This document shows positions 25,083 to 33,285 of a DNA stretch of 64,000 bases, in pieces (position 1 is the stretch's first letter; each line of letters opens with the position of its first letter). The notes beneath the pieces are model-generated. The model was given only the letters and a program-made list of their open reading frames with translations. It had not been told where the DNA came from and ran no database searches. Both the position numbers and the translations under genes were made by a program. Origin of the DNA: Myxococcales bacterium (GTDB lineage Bacteria > Myxococcota_A > Polyangia > Palsa-1104); contig PNAM01000009.1 in the NCBI GenBank assembly GCA_003170275.1, forward strand, positions 124,001 to 188,000. Reading direction: 5' to 3'.

Positions 25083-26822
25083 TTAGTTGGTCAGCTTGCG
25101 GCCGACGATGTCACCGAGGAATTTGAATCGCGCGTTCTTGGGCATGCGCACGCCGCGATCGATGCGCACGTCGATCACCACCGGTCCGTCGCGCATTAGC
25201 TCCGTCAGATCGAGCGCGGCGAGCTCGCCCGCGCGCTCCACCACCACCGGGCGCGCGCCCAGGCCCCTGGCCACGTTCGGAATGTCGATCCGTCCTGATC
25301 CGTACGGCGGCGTGCGGCCGTAGACCTCGTTGTTGCCGATCTCGACCATGCCGTAGCGCTCGTCGTTTAGCACGACCACCGCGAACGGAACGCGCTCCTG
25401 GACCGCGGTGGCGATGTCGGCGAGCCCCATCGCGAAGCACCCGTCGCCGCACACCGCCACCACCGGGCGATTCGGCTGGCCCAGCTTGATGCCCAGTCCC
25501 GCGCCGATGCCCGACCCCATCGAGCCGAAGCCCAGGCTCAAGATGAAGCTGTTCGGCTCGTTGATGCGCAGGTGATGGATGCCGAACAGCATGTGCTCGC
25601 CGATGTCGAGGCTATAGATCGTGTCGGCCGGCATGATCTGTTGCAGCTCGGCGAGCGCGCGCTGCGGCGAGATGCGTCCCTCGGGACCGTTGGCCAGCGT
25701 GGCCGCCTCGTCGTAGCGGCGGATCCCGAAGCTGCGCGGCGGCCGGCGCGCCGGTCCGAGCTGGCGGGTCAGATCGCCGAGCACCAGGGCGGCGTCGCCT
25801 GCAAGGCCGATGGTCACCGGATAGGTGCGCCCGAACTGGCGCGCGTCGATGTCGATCTGGATCAGGTGCTCGCTCGGTCGGAGCAGCGGGCTCCAGCCGC
25901 TGGTCGCCGCCTCGCCCAGGCTGGTGCCGATCGCCAGGAGCACGTCGACGCCGCCGGTGAGGTAGTCGCTGGTCGACGGGTGGCTGCCCAGGCCGAACAC
26001 GCCGAGGCTCAACGGATGGTCGTCGGGAAACAGTCCCTTGCCCTTGGGCGTGGTCATCACCGGCGCCTGCAGCCGCTCGGCCAGCTCGCGCACGCGGCGC
26101 GGGCCGTCGCCCCAGCGCGCGCCCGATCCGACGAACAGCACCGGACGTTGCGCGCGTTCGAGCACGTCGGCGGCGGCGCGCGTGAGCTCGCTGTCGACGG
26201 CCAGCTCGAGCCGCGGCGCCATCGCGATGCGCGGCGGTCGGATCGGCGTGGTCGCGACGTCGATCGGCAAGGTCAACAGCACCGGCCCCGGGCGGGCCGA
26301 GGTGGCCGTCGCGATCGCGCGGCGCAGCAGCGCGGGCACCGCGTTGGCCTCGCGGCACTCGGCGGAGAGCTTGGTGATGCGAGCGGTCATGTTCACGATG
26401 TCGAGCTCGTAGGGCGATCCCTCCTGCAACGCGCCCTGTCCGAACCGGCTGCGCGGCACCTCGCCGGCGATGATCAGGATCGGCAAGCTGTCGTAGTACG
26501 CCGAGGCGATGCCGGTCATCGCGTTGAGTACGCCCGGGCCCGAGGTCACCATCACCACGCACAGCCGGCCGGTCGAGCGCGCGTAGCCGGCCGCGGCGAA
26601 GATCGCGCCGGCCTCATGGCGCGTGGTCACCATGCGCACCTGCGGATGATCGAGGAACGCGTCGTGCATCGGCGAGATCGCGCCGCCCGGCAGGCCGAAG
26701 ACCAGCTCCACGCCGGCCGCGACGAGCTCGCGAACGATCGCCTCGGCCGCCCGGATCGGAGCCACCGGCGCATCGACTCCCGACACATCGGAGAGCCCGG
26801 GGAGACTACGTTGTTCCCTCAA
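25083..26822 (-). CDS. ThDP-dependent acetolactate-synthase-like enzyme
   Basis: A 579-residue protein of the acetohydroxyacid synthase/benzoylformate decarboxylase family. The N-terminal Pyr domain has activating Glu in TTRHEAGAIFAA (about residue 70); a central FAD/Rossmann-like domain follows; the C-terminal PP domain has the ThDP motif GDGCFAMGLAD...VVVLNDERYGMV (starting about 456). No regulatory subunit gene (ilvN) or other ilv gene is nearby. It could carboligate 2-oxoacids or aldehydes into acyloins or acetolactate analogues. It sits between an HTH-receiver gene and the KAS III-like gene with 13-base gaps on both sides, pointing to a dedicated pathway. Confidence 0.87.
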   Translation of the reverse strand: MREQRSLPGLSDVSGVDAPVAPIRAAEAIVRELVAAGVELVFGLPGGAISPMHDAFLDHPQVRMVTTRHEAGAIFAAAGYARSTGRLCVVMVTSGPGVLNAMTGIASAYYDSLPILIIAGEVPRSRFGQGALQEGSPYELDIVNMTARITKLSAECREANAVPALLRRAIATATSARPGPVLLTLPIDVATTPIRPPRIAMAPRLELAVDSELTRAAADVLERAQRPVLFVGSGARWGDGPRRVRELAERLQAPVMTTPKGKGLFPDDHPLSLGVFGLGSHPSTSDYLTGGVDVLLAIGTSLGEAATSGWSPLLRPSEHLIQIDIDARQFGRTYPVTIGLAGDAALVLGDLTRQLGPARRPPRSFGIRRYDEAATLANGPEGRISPQRALAELQQIMPADTIYSLDIGEHMLFGIHHLRINEPNSFILSLGFGSMGSGIGAGLGIKLGQPNRPVVAVCGDGCFAMGLADIATAVQERVPFAVVVLNDERYGMVEIGNNEVYGRTPPYGSGRIDIPNVARGLGARPVVVERAGELAALDLTELMRDGPVVIDVRIDRGVRMPKNARFKFLGDIVGRKLTN

Positions 26823-26835
26823 GGACCACCCACCC

Positions 26836-27438
26836 TCACCCCGCGCGAAGCGGAACTTTCAGCTCGCTGAGCACGACTTCCAGATCGAGCGGCTTGCGCA
26901 AGCAGCGCCGCGCGCCCGCCTCGAGCGCGGCTTCTTCGACGCCGGCGCTCATGTGGCTCGACACCAGGACCACGCCGATGCCGCTAGTCAGGCGGTTGGC
27001 TTGCAACCGGCGGCACACCTCGAGCCCGTCGAGCTCCGGCATGAACACGTCGAGCAGGATCAGGTTGGGCTTGAACGAGCCGACCAGCACCAGCGCGTCG
27101 ATGCCGTTGCTGCTCAGTGCGACCTCGACCTGATCGGCATGGCGCTTGAAGCTGCGCCCGAGCGCCTTCAGGTGCGTCTCGTCGTCATCGACGATCAGCA
27201 GCCGGCGCCGGAACGCCGCCGACAGGCACTTCGGGATGGGCATCTTGTGCAGATCGAGGAACGAGACCAGATCGGCGACGCGGATCCGCCGGTGCCCGCC
27301 GGGCGTGCGGAACGCGACGATGCGCCCCTCGTTGACCCACTTCTTCACCGAGCTCGGGTTCACTTGAAGAAGCGCGCCGACCTCCGAAGAGGTCAAGAGC
27401 TGCTCCGGATCGATTTTCCCCTCAGTCACGATTTTCAC
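26836..27438 (-). CDS. excisionase/MerR-type HTH fused to C-terminal receiver domain
   Basis: A 200-residue regulator of reversed architecture: the DNA-binding domain is N-terminal (LLTSSEVGALLQVNPSSVKKWV, then RTPGGHRRIRVADL; BldC/excisionase-like winged helix), and the receiver is C-terminal (LLIVDDDETHLKA, phospho-Asp in LILLDVFMPELDG, Lys in RCLRKPLDL). It starts with GTG at 27438 preceded by GAGG. It is the first gene of the five-gene minus operon, so it probably autoregulates that operon, with the downstream kinases as the likely phosphodonors. Confidence 0.87.
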   Translation of the reverse strand: MKIVTEGKIDPEQLLTSSEVGALLQVNPSSVKKWVNEGRIVAFRTPGGHRRIRVADLVSFLDLHKMPIPKCLSAAFRRRLLIVDDDETHLKALGRSFKRHADQVEVALSSNGIDALVLVGSFKPNLILLDVFMPELDGLEVCRRLQANRLTSGIGVVLVSSHMSAGVEEAALEAGARRCLRKPLDLEVVLSELKVPLRAG

Positions 27439-27464
27439 GGTTTACCTCAATTTGATGATCCAGG

Positions 27465-29081
27465 TCAACGACTAGCAATGTGACGATTGCGATCCACGCC
27501 CGGATACGCAGCGCGAAAGCGTGCGGCGAACAGCGCATCGAGCGCCGCGAAGTGCGCGCCGTCGCGACGCAGCGCCACGCCGTAGGTAAACGCGTCCGGG
27601 TAGAAGTCGTAGTGCGTCCAAAACTCGTCGCTGTCGAGCAGATCGCGGATCATCTGCGTGTAGTCCCAGTGAGGCATCCAGATCGCGTCGGGTTTGCGCC
27701 GCATGAGCTCGCGCGCCGAGAAGCCGTCGAGCGCGAAGCGCGGGTCGTGCAAGCCCGCCAGATCGATGATCACCGCGCGGGGGGCGCGCGCGGACACCAG
27801 GCCGTGCTCGGTCATGGCGAAGCTGGTTCCGGGCGGCGCCGACGCGGCGAGCTGCGCCAGGTCGATCGAGGACTGCCACGAGTCGCGCTGCGGCAGCGGC
27901 TCGCCCGCGGCGATCTGGTAGCCCTCGAGGCTGGCGAGCGGCTGCGTCAGCGCGCGCCGCTCGTAGCGCCGGCCGCTCGCCTCGAGCAGCGGCCCGCCGC
28001 CGAGCAGCACCAGCAGCGCCAGCGCGGCACGCCATCGCGCGATCGGCCACAGCGGCGCATCGATCACCGACGCGGCGCCGGCGATCAGCAACGCCAGCGA
28101 CGGGAAGTAGAAGCGTCCCAGGTGCCCCATGATCTGGTTGACCGAAAAGAAGAAGCCGATCGTGGCGGCCATCGGCACCAGCAGCGCGGCGAGCAGGCGC
28201 GCGTGCCGGCGCCTGGCCAACAGCACCAGCACGACCAGGAACGGCGCCGCGGCGCGCGCGAACACCTCCAGGAAGAGAAACGGGTTCCAGGTGTACTCAC
28301 CGACGAAGCCGCCGTAGGCGAACGGGCGCTTGGCGTAGAACCCGAGCGGCAGCGCGGTGCCGAGCAGCCAACGGTTCGCGAGCAGCTCCGCGCCCAACAG
28401 GACCGTGAGCGGCAGCAAAAACGCGACCAGCAGCGCGCGCCGCGGCGGCGGGCACACCAACAGGATGGCCAGGAGCGGCACGCCGAGCGCGTACAGCCCG
28501 TTGTCCGGCCGCGCGAAGCAGGCCAGCCAGCCGGCGCCCGCGCACCACACCGCGGCGCCGCGCGTCGGTCGCTCGCACAGCCGCAGCACGGTGTAGAGCA
28601 GGCCCACGAGCGCGAGCAGCGACGACATCGTGTCCATGCCGCTCGTGCAGTGGAAGACGAACGGCTCCGAGTACGCCGCGAGCGGCAGGATCATCGCGCA
28701 CCACTCGAGCGGCCGTCCGCGCAGCCGCGGATGGCGCGCGAATCGTGAGCACACCAGCGCCAACGCGATCAGCGCGAGCAACCCCGCCGCCGTCGACGCC
28801 GTCTGCAGCACGCGCGCGTCGCTCCACGCCGGGCGCGCCCAACGGAGCCCGGTGACGATCACCAGGTGCAACAGACCCGTGACGCCGTTGACCGGCGCGC
28901 TGCCCGGGTTCCAGACCAGCCCGTTGCCGGCGAGCAGGTTGTCGGCGTAGCGCAGGAACATATACGCGTCGTCGAAGTCGGTCGGCGGCGCCGCAGCGAG
29001 CGTGAAGGCGCGCTCGAGGCCCACCAGCGCGACCACGCACGCGCACGCGGCGGTCAGGAGTCTCGACGCACGCGAGGACAC
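27465..29081 (-). CDS. polytopic GT-C-type glycosyltransferase
   Basis: A 538-residue membrane protein with an N-terminal helix followed by the DFDDAYMFLRYADNLLAGNG and NGVTGLLHLVIV segments, the first-loop Asp-Asp signature of GT-C transferases such as ArnT and actinobacterial arabinofuranosyltransferases. About ten further helices precede a soluble C-terminal domain (about 380-538). The donor is probably a polyprenyl-phosphate sugar; acceptor unknown. It lies 26 bases upstream of, and on the same strand as, the HTH-receiver gene, so read-through into the signalling operon is possible. Confidence 0.82.
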   Translation of the reverse strand: MSSRASRLLTAACACVVALVGLERAFTLAAAPPTDFDDAYMFLRYADNLLAGNGLVWNPGSAPVNGVTGLLHLVIVTGLRWARPAWSDARVLQTASTAAGLLALIALALVCSRFARHPRLRGRPLEWCAMILPLAAYSEPFVFHCTSGMDTMSSLLALVGLLYTVLRLCERPTRGAAVWCAGAGWLACFARPDNGLYALGVPLLAILLVCPPPRRALLVAFLLPLTVLLGAELLANRWLLGTALPLGFYAKRPFAYGGFVGEYTWNPFLFLEVFARAAAPFLVVLVLLARRRHARLLAALLVPMAATIGFFFSVNQIMGHLGRFYFPSLALLIAGAASVIDAPLWPIARWRAALALLVLLGGGPLLEASGRRYERRALTQPLASLEGYQIAAGEPLPQRDSWQSSIDLAQLAASAPPGTSFAMTEHGLVSARAPRAVIIDLAGLHDPRFALDGFSARELMRRKPDAIWMPHWDYTQMIRDLLDSDEFWTHYDFYPDAFTYGVALRRDGAHFAALDALFAARFRAAYPGVDRNRHIASR

Positions 29082-29142
29082 CGTCGCCAGTGTACGTCAG
29101 AAGCGCTCGTCTAGACGCGCGCGATCGGGCATCATGCACGCC

Positions 29143-29670
29143 ATGAAACGATATTCGCTGGTCCTGGTCTTGCTCTTCGCCGCCGGCTTCGTCGCGGCGC
29201 GCGCCACCGCGCAGCAGCCTCCCGCCGCAGCCGCCGCCGCGCCGCAAAACTGCAAGACCTACGGCTCGGGCAAGTGCTGCGATCCGGCCATCGCCGCCCA
29301 CCTCACCAAGGACGCGGTGTTCTCCGCCTGCGGCGAGTCCGACGCCACCTTCCTCGGCGAGCAGGGCTCCAAGGACACCTGCAAGTACTTCTTCAAGGTG
29401 GCCGGCCAGAAGGACGAAGACATGTTCGTGCAGGTCTACGCGCCGCCGCAGAAGGACGTGCCGGCCGCGCCCAACGATCCGTTCTTCAAGTGGGGCAAGG
29501 TCGGACCGGTGTTCTTCACCGACCGCGCGCTCTCGCCGAAGTCGCAGCCCATGTTGGCGAACTCGACCGGCCTGTGGCTGCCCGGCAAGGGCTACTTCGT
29601 CGCCATCAACGCGTCGACCAAGGTGTGCACCAAGCCCGAAGCCAAGCGCCTCGCCACGCGCATGAAGTAG
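29143..29670 (+). CDS. secreted Cys-containing hypothetical protein
   Basis: A 175-residue protein with a signal peptide (MKRYSLVLVLLFAAGFVAARATAQ) and a mature domain containing about six cysteines (NCKTYGSGKCCDP, FSACGES, DTCKYFF, TKVCTKPEAKRL), probably forming disulfides in the periplasm or outside. I do not recognise the family. ATG at 29143 and ATG at 29134 are both possible; the former places the basic residues directly before the hydrophobic core. It converges with the TPR gene (6-base gap). Confidence 0.7.
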   Translation: MKRYSLVLVLLFAAGFVAARATAQQPPAAAAAAPQNCKTYGSGKCCDPAIAAHLTKDAVFSACGESDATFLGEQGSKDTCKYFFKVAGQKDEDMFVQVYAPPQKDVPAAPNDPFFKWGKVGPVFFTDRALSPKSQPMLANSTGLWLPGKGYFVAINASTKVCTKPEAKRLATRMK

Positions 29671-29676
29671 CCGCCT

Positions 29677-30639
29677 CTAGTGTAGCGAGCGCAGGATCGA
29701 GCGGATCTCGCCGGCGTACGAGCCGCGCGGCGCGAGCGAGAGGTAGCGCTCGTAGGCGCTGCGTGCGTCGCCGTTGCGGCCGTTCTGCTGCTGCGCGGCG
29801 CCGATCACCAGGTACGCGTCGGCGTTCTGCGGATTGGCCTGGGTCGCGCGCGTGGCGCTGGCGAGGGCCTTGCCCGCCGCGCCGCGATCGAGCTGGCAGT
29901 GCGCCAACACCGTCAGCGCCTCGTCCCCGTCGGGCTTGCGCTCGATCGCCTGCTCGAGCAGCGCGACCGCGGCCTTGAGCTGGCCCTTTTCGTAGCGCGC
30001 TTTTCCATCCTTGAGCAGCGACTCGTAGTCCGGTCCCTCGGGCTCGGCGGGCTTCTCGACCGGCGCGATCACCGGCGCGACGACGGGCGCAGCGACCGGC
30101 GCGACGACGACCGGCGCAGCGACGACCGGCGCAGCGACGACCGGCGCAGCGACGACCGGCGCAGCGACGACCGGCGGCGCAGCCGGGGCCGCGACCACCG
30201 CGATCGGGGCCGCCGCGCGCGGGCGCACGACCAGGGCCAGGCCCGCCGCAGCCGCGAGGCCGATCCCGGCGAGCACCAGCCACCTGGTCGGCGGCGCGGC
30301 CTTTGCCGGCGCGTCCTCTTCTTCTTTTCCCTCGTCGAGCCACGCGCGCAGCGCAGGCGCAGGCTCCTCGACCAACGGCAGCGCCCGCTCGCACACCAGC
30401 TTCTCTTCCTGCAGCTTGCACAGGACGCGCAGCACCTCGAGCGCGGGAAACCCGGAGTCGTCGATCACCCGCCGCAGCGTGCGACGCCCGTCGAACAGCC
30501 GCAGGATGTCTTCGATCTCGTCGGGAATCTCGTCGGTGCGTCCGGCCAGGCCGCGGAAGTCCACCTCGAAGACGGTCTCGAGCGGCGGCAGCCGATCGCT
30601 CTTCACCAGTGCGCGTTCGCGGTTCGGGGTCATCGTCAT
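29677..30639 (-). CDS. winged-helix-like/TM/TPR protein with Ala-Pro-Val spacer
   Basis: A 320-residue protein: an N-terminal about 100 residues with a winged-helix-like segment (DEIEDILRLFDGRRTLRRVI, VLRVLCKLQEEKLV) found in many myxobacterial regulatory and gliding-associated proteins; one membrane helix (WLVLAGIGLAAAAGLALVV); a spacer built of AAPVV repeats; and C-terminal TPRs (ALLEQAIERKPDGDEALTVL, ANPQNADAYLVIG). It probably spans the inner membrane with the TPRs in the periplasm. The start overlaps the AgmX-like stop by four bases, suggesting the two proteins work together, possibly in motility or envelope assembly. Confidence 0.8.
   Translation of the reverse strand: MTMTPNRERALVKSDRLPPLETVFEVDFRGLAGRTDEIPDEIEDILRLFDGRRTLRRVIDDSGFPALEVLRVLCKLQEEKLVCERALPLVEEPAPALRAWLDEGKEEEDAPAKAAPPTRWLVLAGIGLAAAAGLALVVRPRAAAPIAVVAAPAAPPVVAAPVVAAPVVAAPVVAAPVVVAPVAAPVVAPVIAPVEKPAEPEGPDYESLLKDGKARYEKGQLKAAVALLEQAIERKPDGDEALTVLAHCQLDRGAAGKALASATRATQANPQNADAYLVIGAAQQQNGRNGDARSAYERYLSLAPRGSYAGEIRSILRSLH
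30106..30180. repeat. 15-bp tandem repeat, five units
   Basis: Unit gacgaccggcgcagc repeated five times (four exact, the last diverged) inside the minus-strand TPR gene. It encodes the AAPVV periplasmic spacer and is likely to vary in copy number between strains. Confidence 0.9.
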
Positions 30640-31088
30640 TCTGCCGACAGCATCAAGGGAAATTCGAAGTCGTACTCGGTCTTGGCCGCGGGAAACGCCC
30701 ACTTCTTCATGGTCTGCGCCAGGCACTCGCCGATGTCGCCATCGCCGAGCGGCGAATCGCCGAAGCTCACGTCGGTGACCTGCCCCGAGCGCTCGATCTT
30801 GAGCCGGGTCATCATCTTGGCGATGGTGAGCGTGGGATCGCGCTTCAGGATCCGCTGGTAGCACAGCAGCATGGTCGCGCGGTTCTCCTGCACCACCGCG
30901 GCGAGCCGGGAATCGTCGACCGGCCGCTCGCGCACCCGCGGCACGATGCGCTGCTGCGTCGGAATGTGATCCGCCGCAACCACCTTCACCGTCGCCGGTT
31001 TGGTCTTTTTCGCCAGGGCGACCGGCTGCGAGACGACGAGTGCGCCCATCAAGAGGAGGCCGAGGGCTGCAGGCTGGAGATGCGGCAT
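30636..31088 (-). CDS. AgmX/PglI C-terminal-domain-like protein
   Basis: A 150-residue exported protein (MPHLQPAALGLLLMGALVVSQPVALA) whose mature part matches the AgmX/PglI C-terminal pattern: VVQENRATMLLCYQRILKRDP, MTRLKIERSGQVTDVSFGDS, IGECLAQTMKKWAFP. This TonB-like domain occurs in proteins of adventurous gliding motility and other envelope machines in Myxococcota. An alternative TTG start lies nine bases upstream (31097). The gene overlaps the TM/TPR gene downstream by four bases. The divergent gntR gene shares its upstream region. Confidence 0.82.
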   Translation of the reverse strand: MPHLQPAALGLLLMGALVVSQPVALAKKTKPATVKVVAADHIPTQQRIVPRVRERPVDDSRLAAVVQENRATMLLCYQRILKRDPTLTIAKMMTRLKIERSGQVTDVSFGDSPLGDGDIGECLAQTMKKWAFPAAKTEYDFEFPLMLSAE

Positions 31089-31161
31089 TTCCTTCAATAG
31101 GTAGTACCACGAGCCGGGAATCTGATGAAAACAGCCAAAGGATGACTTGGATCACGCTCGG

Positions 31162-31189
31162 TTAGCCCACTTCGCTGCTATGTAGCTAA
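31162..31189. promoter_or_regulatory. candidate GntR operator/promoter upstream of gntR
   Basis: An inverted repeat TTAGC...GCTAA (perfect 5+5, 18-base spacer) surrounds a smaller GCTA-tg-TAGC dyad and a TATGTA hexamer nine bases before the gntR ATG. Its position suits autoregulation. Five-base arms occur by chance, so support is modest. Confidence 0.35.
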
Positions 31190-31193
31190 GCGC

Positions 31194-31928
31194 ATGTTCC
31201 GAGCCGCCAAGCACCGCGACGAGCTTCCCCGCCAGCTCCGGCTGGCCGAGTGGGTGTTCGATCAGCTCGCCGCCGAGATCCTCGAAGGCACCTTCGGCGC
31301 GGGCCAGGCGCTGCCCTCCGAGGAGGCGCTCGCGGATCGCTTCGGCGTCTCGCGCATGATCATGCGGCAGGCGATCCACCGCCTCGCGGACCTCGAGCTG
31401 ATCTCGGTGCGCCAGGGCTCGGTCACCCGCGTGCTGGACGTGGCGCAGTCGCACGATCTGCGCATCCTCGAGCTGCTCTATCGCCTCGCGCCGTCGGCGT
31501 CCCCGTCGAGCGTCCCGGCGCTGATCGATCCGCGCGACGTGGTCGAGAAGCAGCTCCTGCAGGGGCTCGCGCTGATCGACATCGCCGCGCGGCGCGGTCG
31601 CACCGAGGAGCTGGCGCTGATCGCGGCCGGCGTCGAAGCGTTCGCCGCCGCGCCGCTGTCGGAGGCGGTCTTCGTCGCGTTCGAAGAGCGCTTCTGGCAA
31701 GCGGTCGCGCGCGCGGGCGGCAACCGCATCCTGCAGATGGAGACCAACTGGTGGTACCGGGTGCTCGCCGAGCGCCCGCGGCCCGAGGCGCTGGTCCCCT
31801 CCCCGCTCGCCGTGCGCGTCGGCTTCTACCGCGAGCTCGCGCGGCGGCTGCACGCGCGCGACGGGGCCTCGCGCTACTACCTGGAAACGGTCTCGCCCAT
31901 CCTCGCAGCGCTGGAGAACAAACCATGA
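31194..31928 (+). CDS. GntR-family regulator of FadR/FCD type
   Basis: A 244-residue regulator: an N-terminal GntR winged helix (LAAEILEGTFGAGQALPSEEALADRFGVSRMIMRQAIHRLADLELI in context) and an all-helical C-terminal effector domain of the FadR/FCD kind (about 90-240). The ligand is probably a small carboxylic acid or acyl compound, but the metal-binding His set of typical FCD domains is not obvious, which is closer to the FadR branch. The ATG has no clear Shine-Dalgarno. Its stop overlaps the ATG of the copper-monooxygenase-like lipoprotein, so the two are co-expressed. Confidence 0.86.
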   Translation: MFRAAKHRDELPRQLRLAEWVFDQLAAEILEGTFGAGQALPSEEALADRFGVSRMIMRQAIHRLADLELISVRQGSVTRVLDVAQSHDLRILELLYRLAPSASPSSVPALIDPRDVVEKQLLQGLALIDIAARRGRTEELALIAAGVEAFAAAPLSEAVFVAFEERFWQAVARAGGNRILQMETNWWYRVLAERPRPEALVPSPLAVRVGFYRELARRLHARDGASRYYLETVSPILAALENKP

Positions 31929-32818
31929 GGTCCCGTCTCGCACCGATCTTCGTGATGATCTCGCTCGCCGGCTGCGGCGCGCTTCCGTTCAGCCACAGCG
32001 ACGGCGGTGCGGCCGATGCACGCCAGTTCGACGGCGGCGAATCGGTGGCGCTCACGCTGGACACGTTCAGCGTTCCGGCCGGCGGCGAGGTCTACAAGTG
32101 CCAGGACTTCGCCAATCCGTTCGGCGGCGCCGAGGTCTCGGTGAGCGGCTTCGAGTCGCACATGACGCCCGGCTCGCACCACCTTTTGATGTTCTTCAAG
32201 GACGGCGCCAGCAACGGCGCGCTCAGCGATTGCAGCGGCTTCGAGTTCGGCGCCGGACCGTACGGTTCGCAGCGCCCGGACGATCAGATCTCGTATCCGC
32301 CGGGCATCGGCGTCACGATCGCGCCCTCGCGCGGCTTTCGCGTGCAGGTGCACTACCTGAACTCGTCGCCCAACCCGATCGAGCCGCAGGCGCAGGTGCT
32401 GTTCCACGTCGCGCAGCCGGGATCGATCACCAATCGCGCGGCGGTGCTGTTCTTCAACAACACCTCGATCGTCGTTCCGCCCGGGGCCACGCCGACCACC
32501 ATCTCCAAGACCTGCACCATTCCCTACGACATCAATCTGTTGCAGAGCACCGGTCACATGCACCTCGCCGGCACCGACTTCCTCGCCACCGCCGGCGCGA
32601 CCAGGCTGTTCGAGTCGAGCACGTGGGAAAACGTCGCCCCGGCGATGTACGACCCACCGCTCGCGCTGAAGGCCGGCTCGACGGTGACCTTCGCGTGCAC
32701 CTACCTCAACACCACCGGCGTCGCGCTGACCTTCGGCGAATCGGCGCGCACCAACGAGATGTGCATCTTCACCGGCCAGTTCTATCCGGCCATCGGCGAC
32801 GGCCTCGGCTGTCAATAA
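31925..32818 (+). CDS. PHM/DBH-like copper monooxygenase lipoprotein
   Basis: A 297-residue lipoprotein (signal MRSRLAPIFVMISLAGC) resembling the two-domain core of copper type II ascorbate-dependent monooxygenases. The ligands line up in order: His-His in PGSHHLLMFF (about 83-84), His in RVQVHYLNSS (about 142), H-x-H in TGHMHLAGTDF (about 211-213) and Met in RTNEMCIFTGQF (about 278). These match the CuH and CuM sites of peptidylglycine hydroxylase. It probably hydroxylates or oxidises an unknown substrate at the cell surface using two coppers. The start overlaps the gntR stop (ATGA). Confidence 0.84.
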   Translation: MRSRLAPIFVMISLAGCGALPFSHSDGGAADARQFDGGESVALTLDTFSVPAGGEVYKCQDFANPFGGAEVSVSGFESHMTPGSHHLLMFFKDGASNGALSDCSGFEFGAGPYGSQRPDDQISYPPGIGVTIAPSRGFRVQVHYLNSSPNPIEPQAQVLFHVAQPGSITNRAAVLFFNNTSIVVPPGATPTTISKTCTIPYDINLLQSTGHMHLAGTDFLATAGATRLFESSTWENVAPAMYDPPLALKAGSTVTFACTYLNTTGVALTFGESARTNEMCIFTGQFYPAIGDGLGCQ

Positions 32819-32834
32819 CCCGGAGGGGAAAGAC

Positions 32835-33284
32835 ATGCGTACCCTGCTCGTGCTCTGCACAACCCTGTTTCTCGCGTGCGCCGCCGATCCGGCCGCCGAC
32901 TACGTCGGCACCTGGAGCTTTGCGTCCGGCACCGACAACGTGAGCTGCCCGACGGGCAACACCGCAGTGGCGCTCACCGGCAACGTCACGATCAAGAAGG
33001 GCGTCGACGGAAAGCTGGTGGTCCTCGACGCCGACGGCTGCAATTTCACGTACACGCTGATGGGCACCGCCGCGACCACCTCGAACGCGATGTGCACGCG
33101 GCCCGCGCCCGAGGTCGGCGCCGGCGTGACCGCCGCGACAGACTTCAGCCAGATCACGCTGAACACCGCCGACGGCAAGAGCATGAGCGATACGTTTGCT
33201 GGCACGGTCGCGTTTACGTCGGCGGCGGGGACGCTGGATTGTACGTTCTCGGGATCGGGAGCGCTGAACAAGATCGCGGACTAG
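32835..33284 (+). CDS. small lipoprotein of unknown function
   Basis: A 149-residue lipoprotein (MRTLLVLCTTLFLACA; lipobox FLAC) with a beta-rich mature domain (YVGTWSFASG, VALTGNVTIKKG, GKLVVLDADGCNFTY, GTLDCTFSGSG) and paired cysteines; the layout recalls small lipocalin-like envelope domains. It follows the copper-protein gene by 16 bases with GGAGG before the ATG, so it is likely the third gene of the gntR operon and may assist the monooxygenase. I do not recognise a named family. Confidence 0.75.
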   Translation: MRTLLVLCTTLFLACAADPAADYVGTWSFASGTDNVSCPTGNTAVALTGNVTIKKGVDGKLVVLDADGCNFTYTLMGTAATTSNAMCTRPAPEVGAGVTAATDFSQITLNTADGKSMSDTFAGTVAFTSAAGTLDCTFSGSGALNKIAD

Positions 33285-33285
33285 G

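Noticed and set aside
25083-26822. ilvB of branched-chain amino-acid synthesis
   Set aside because: No ilvN, ilvC or leu genes nearby; the gene is locked in an operon with kinases and a KAS III-like enzyme.
30106-30180. 15-bp tandem repeat as a regulatory iteron
   Set aside because: It is in frame within the TPR gene and encodes the AAPVV spacer, so coding repeats explain it.
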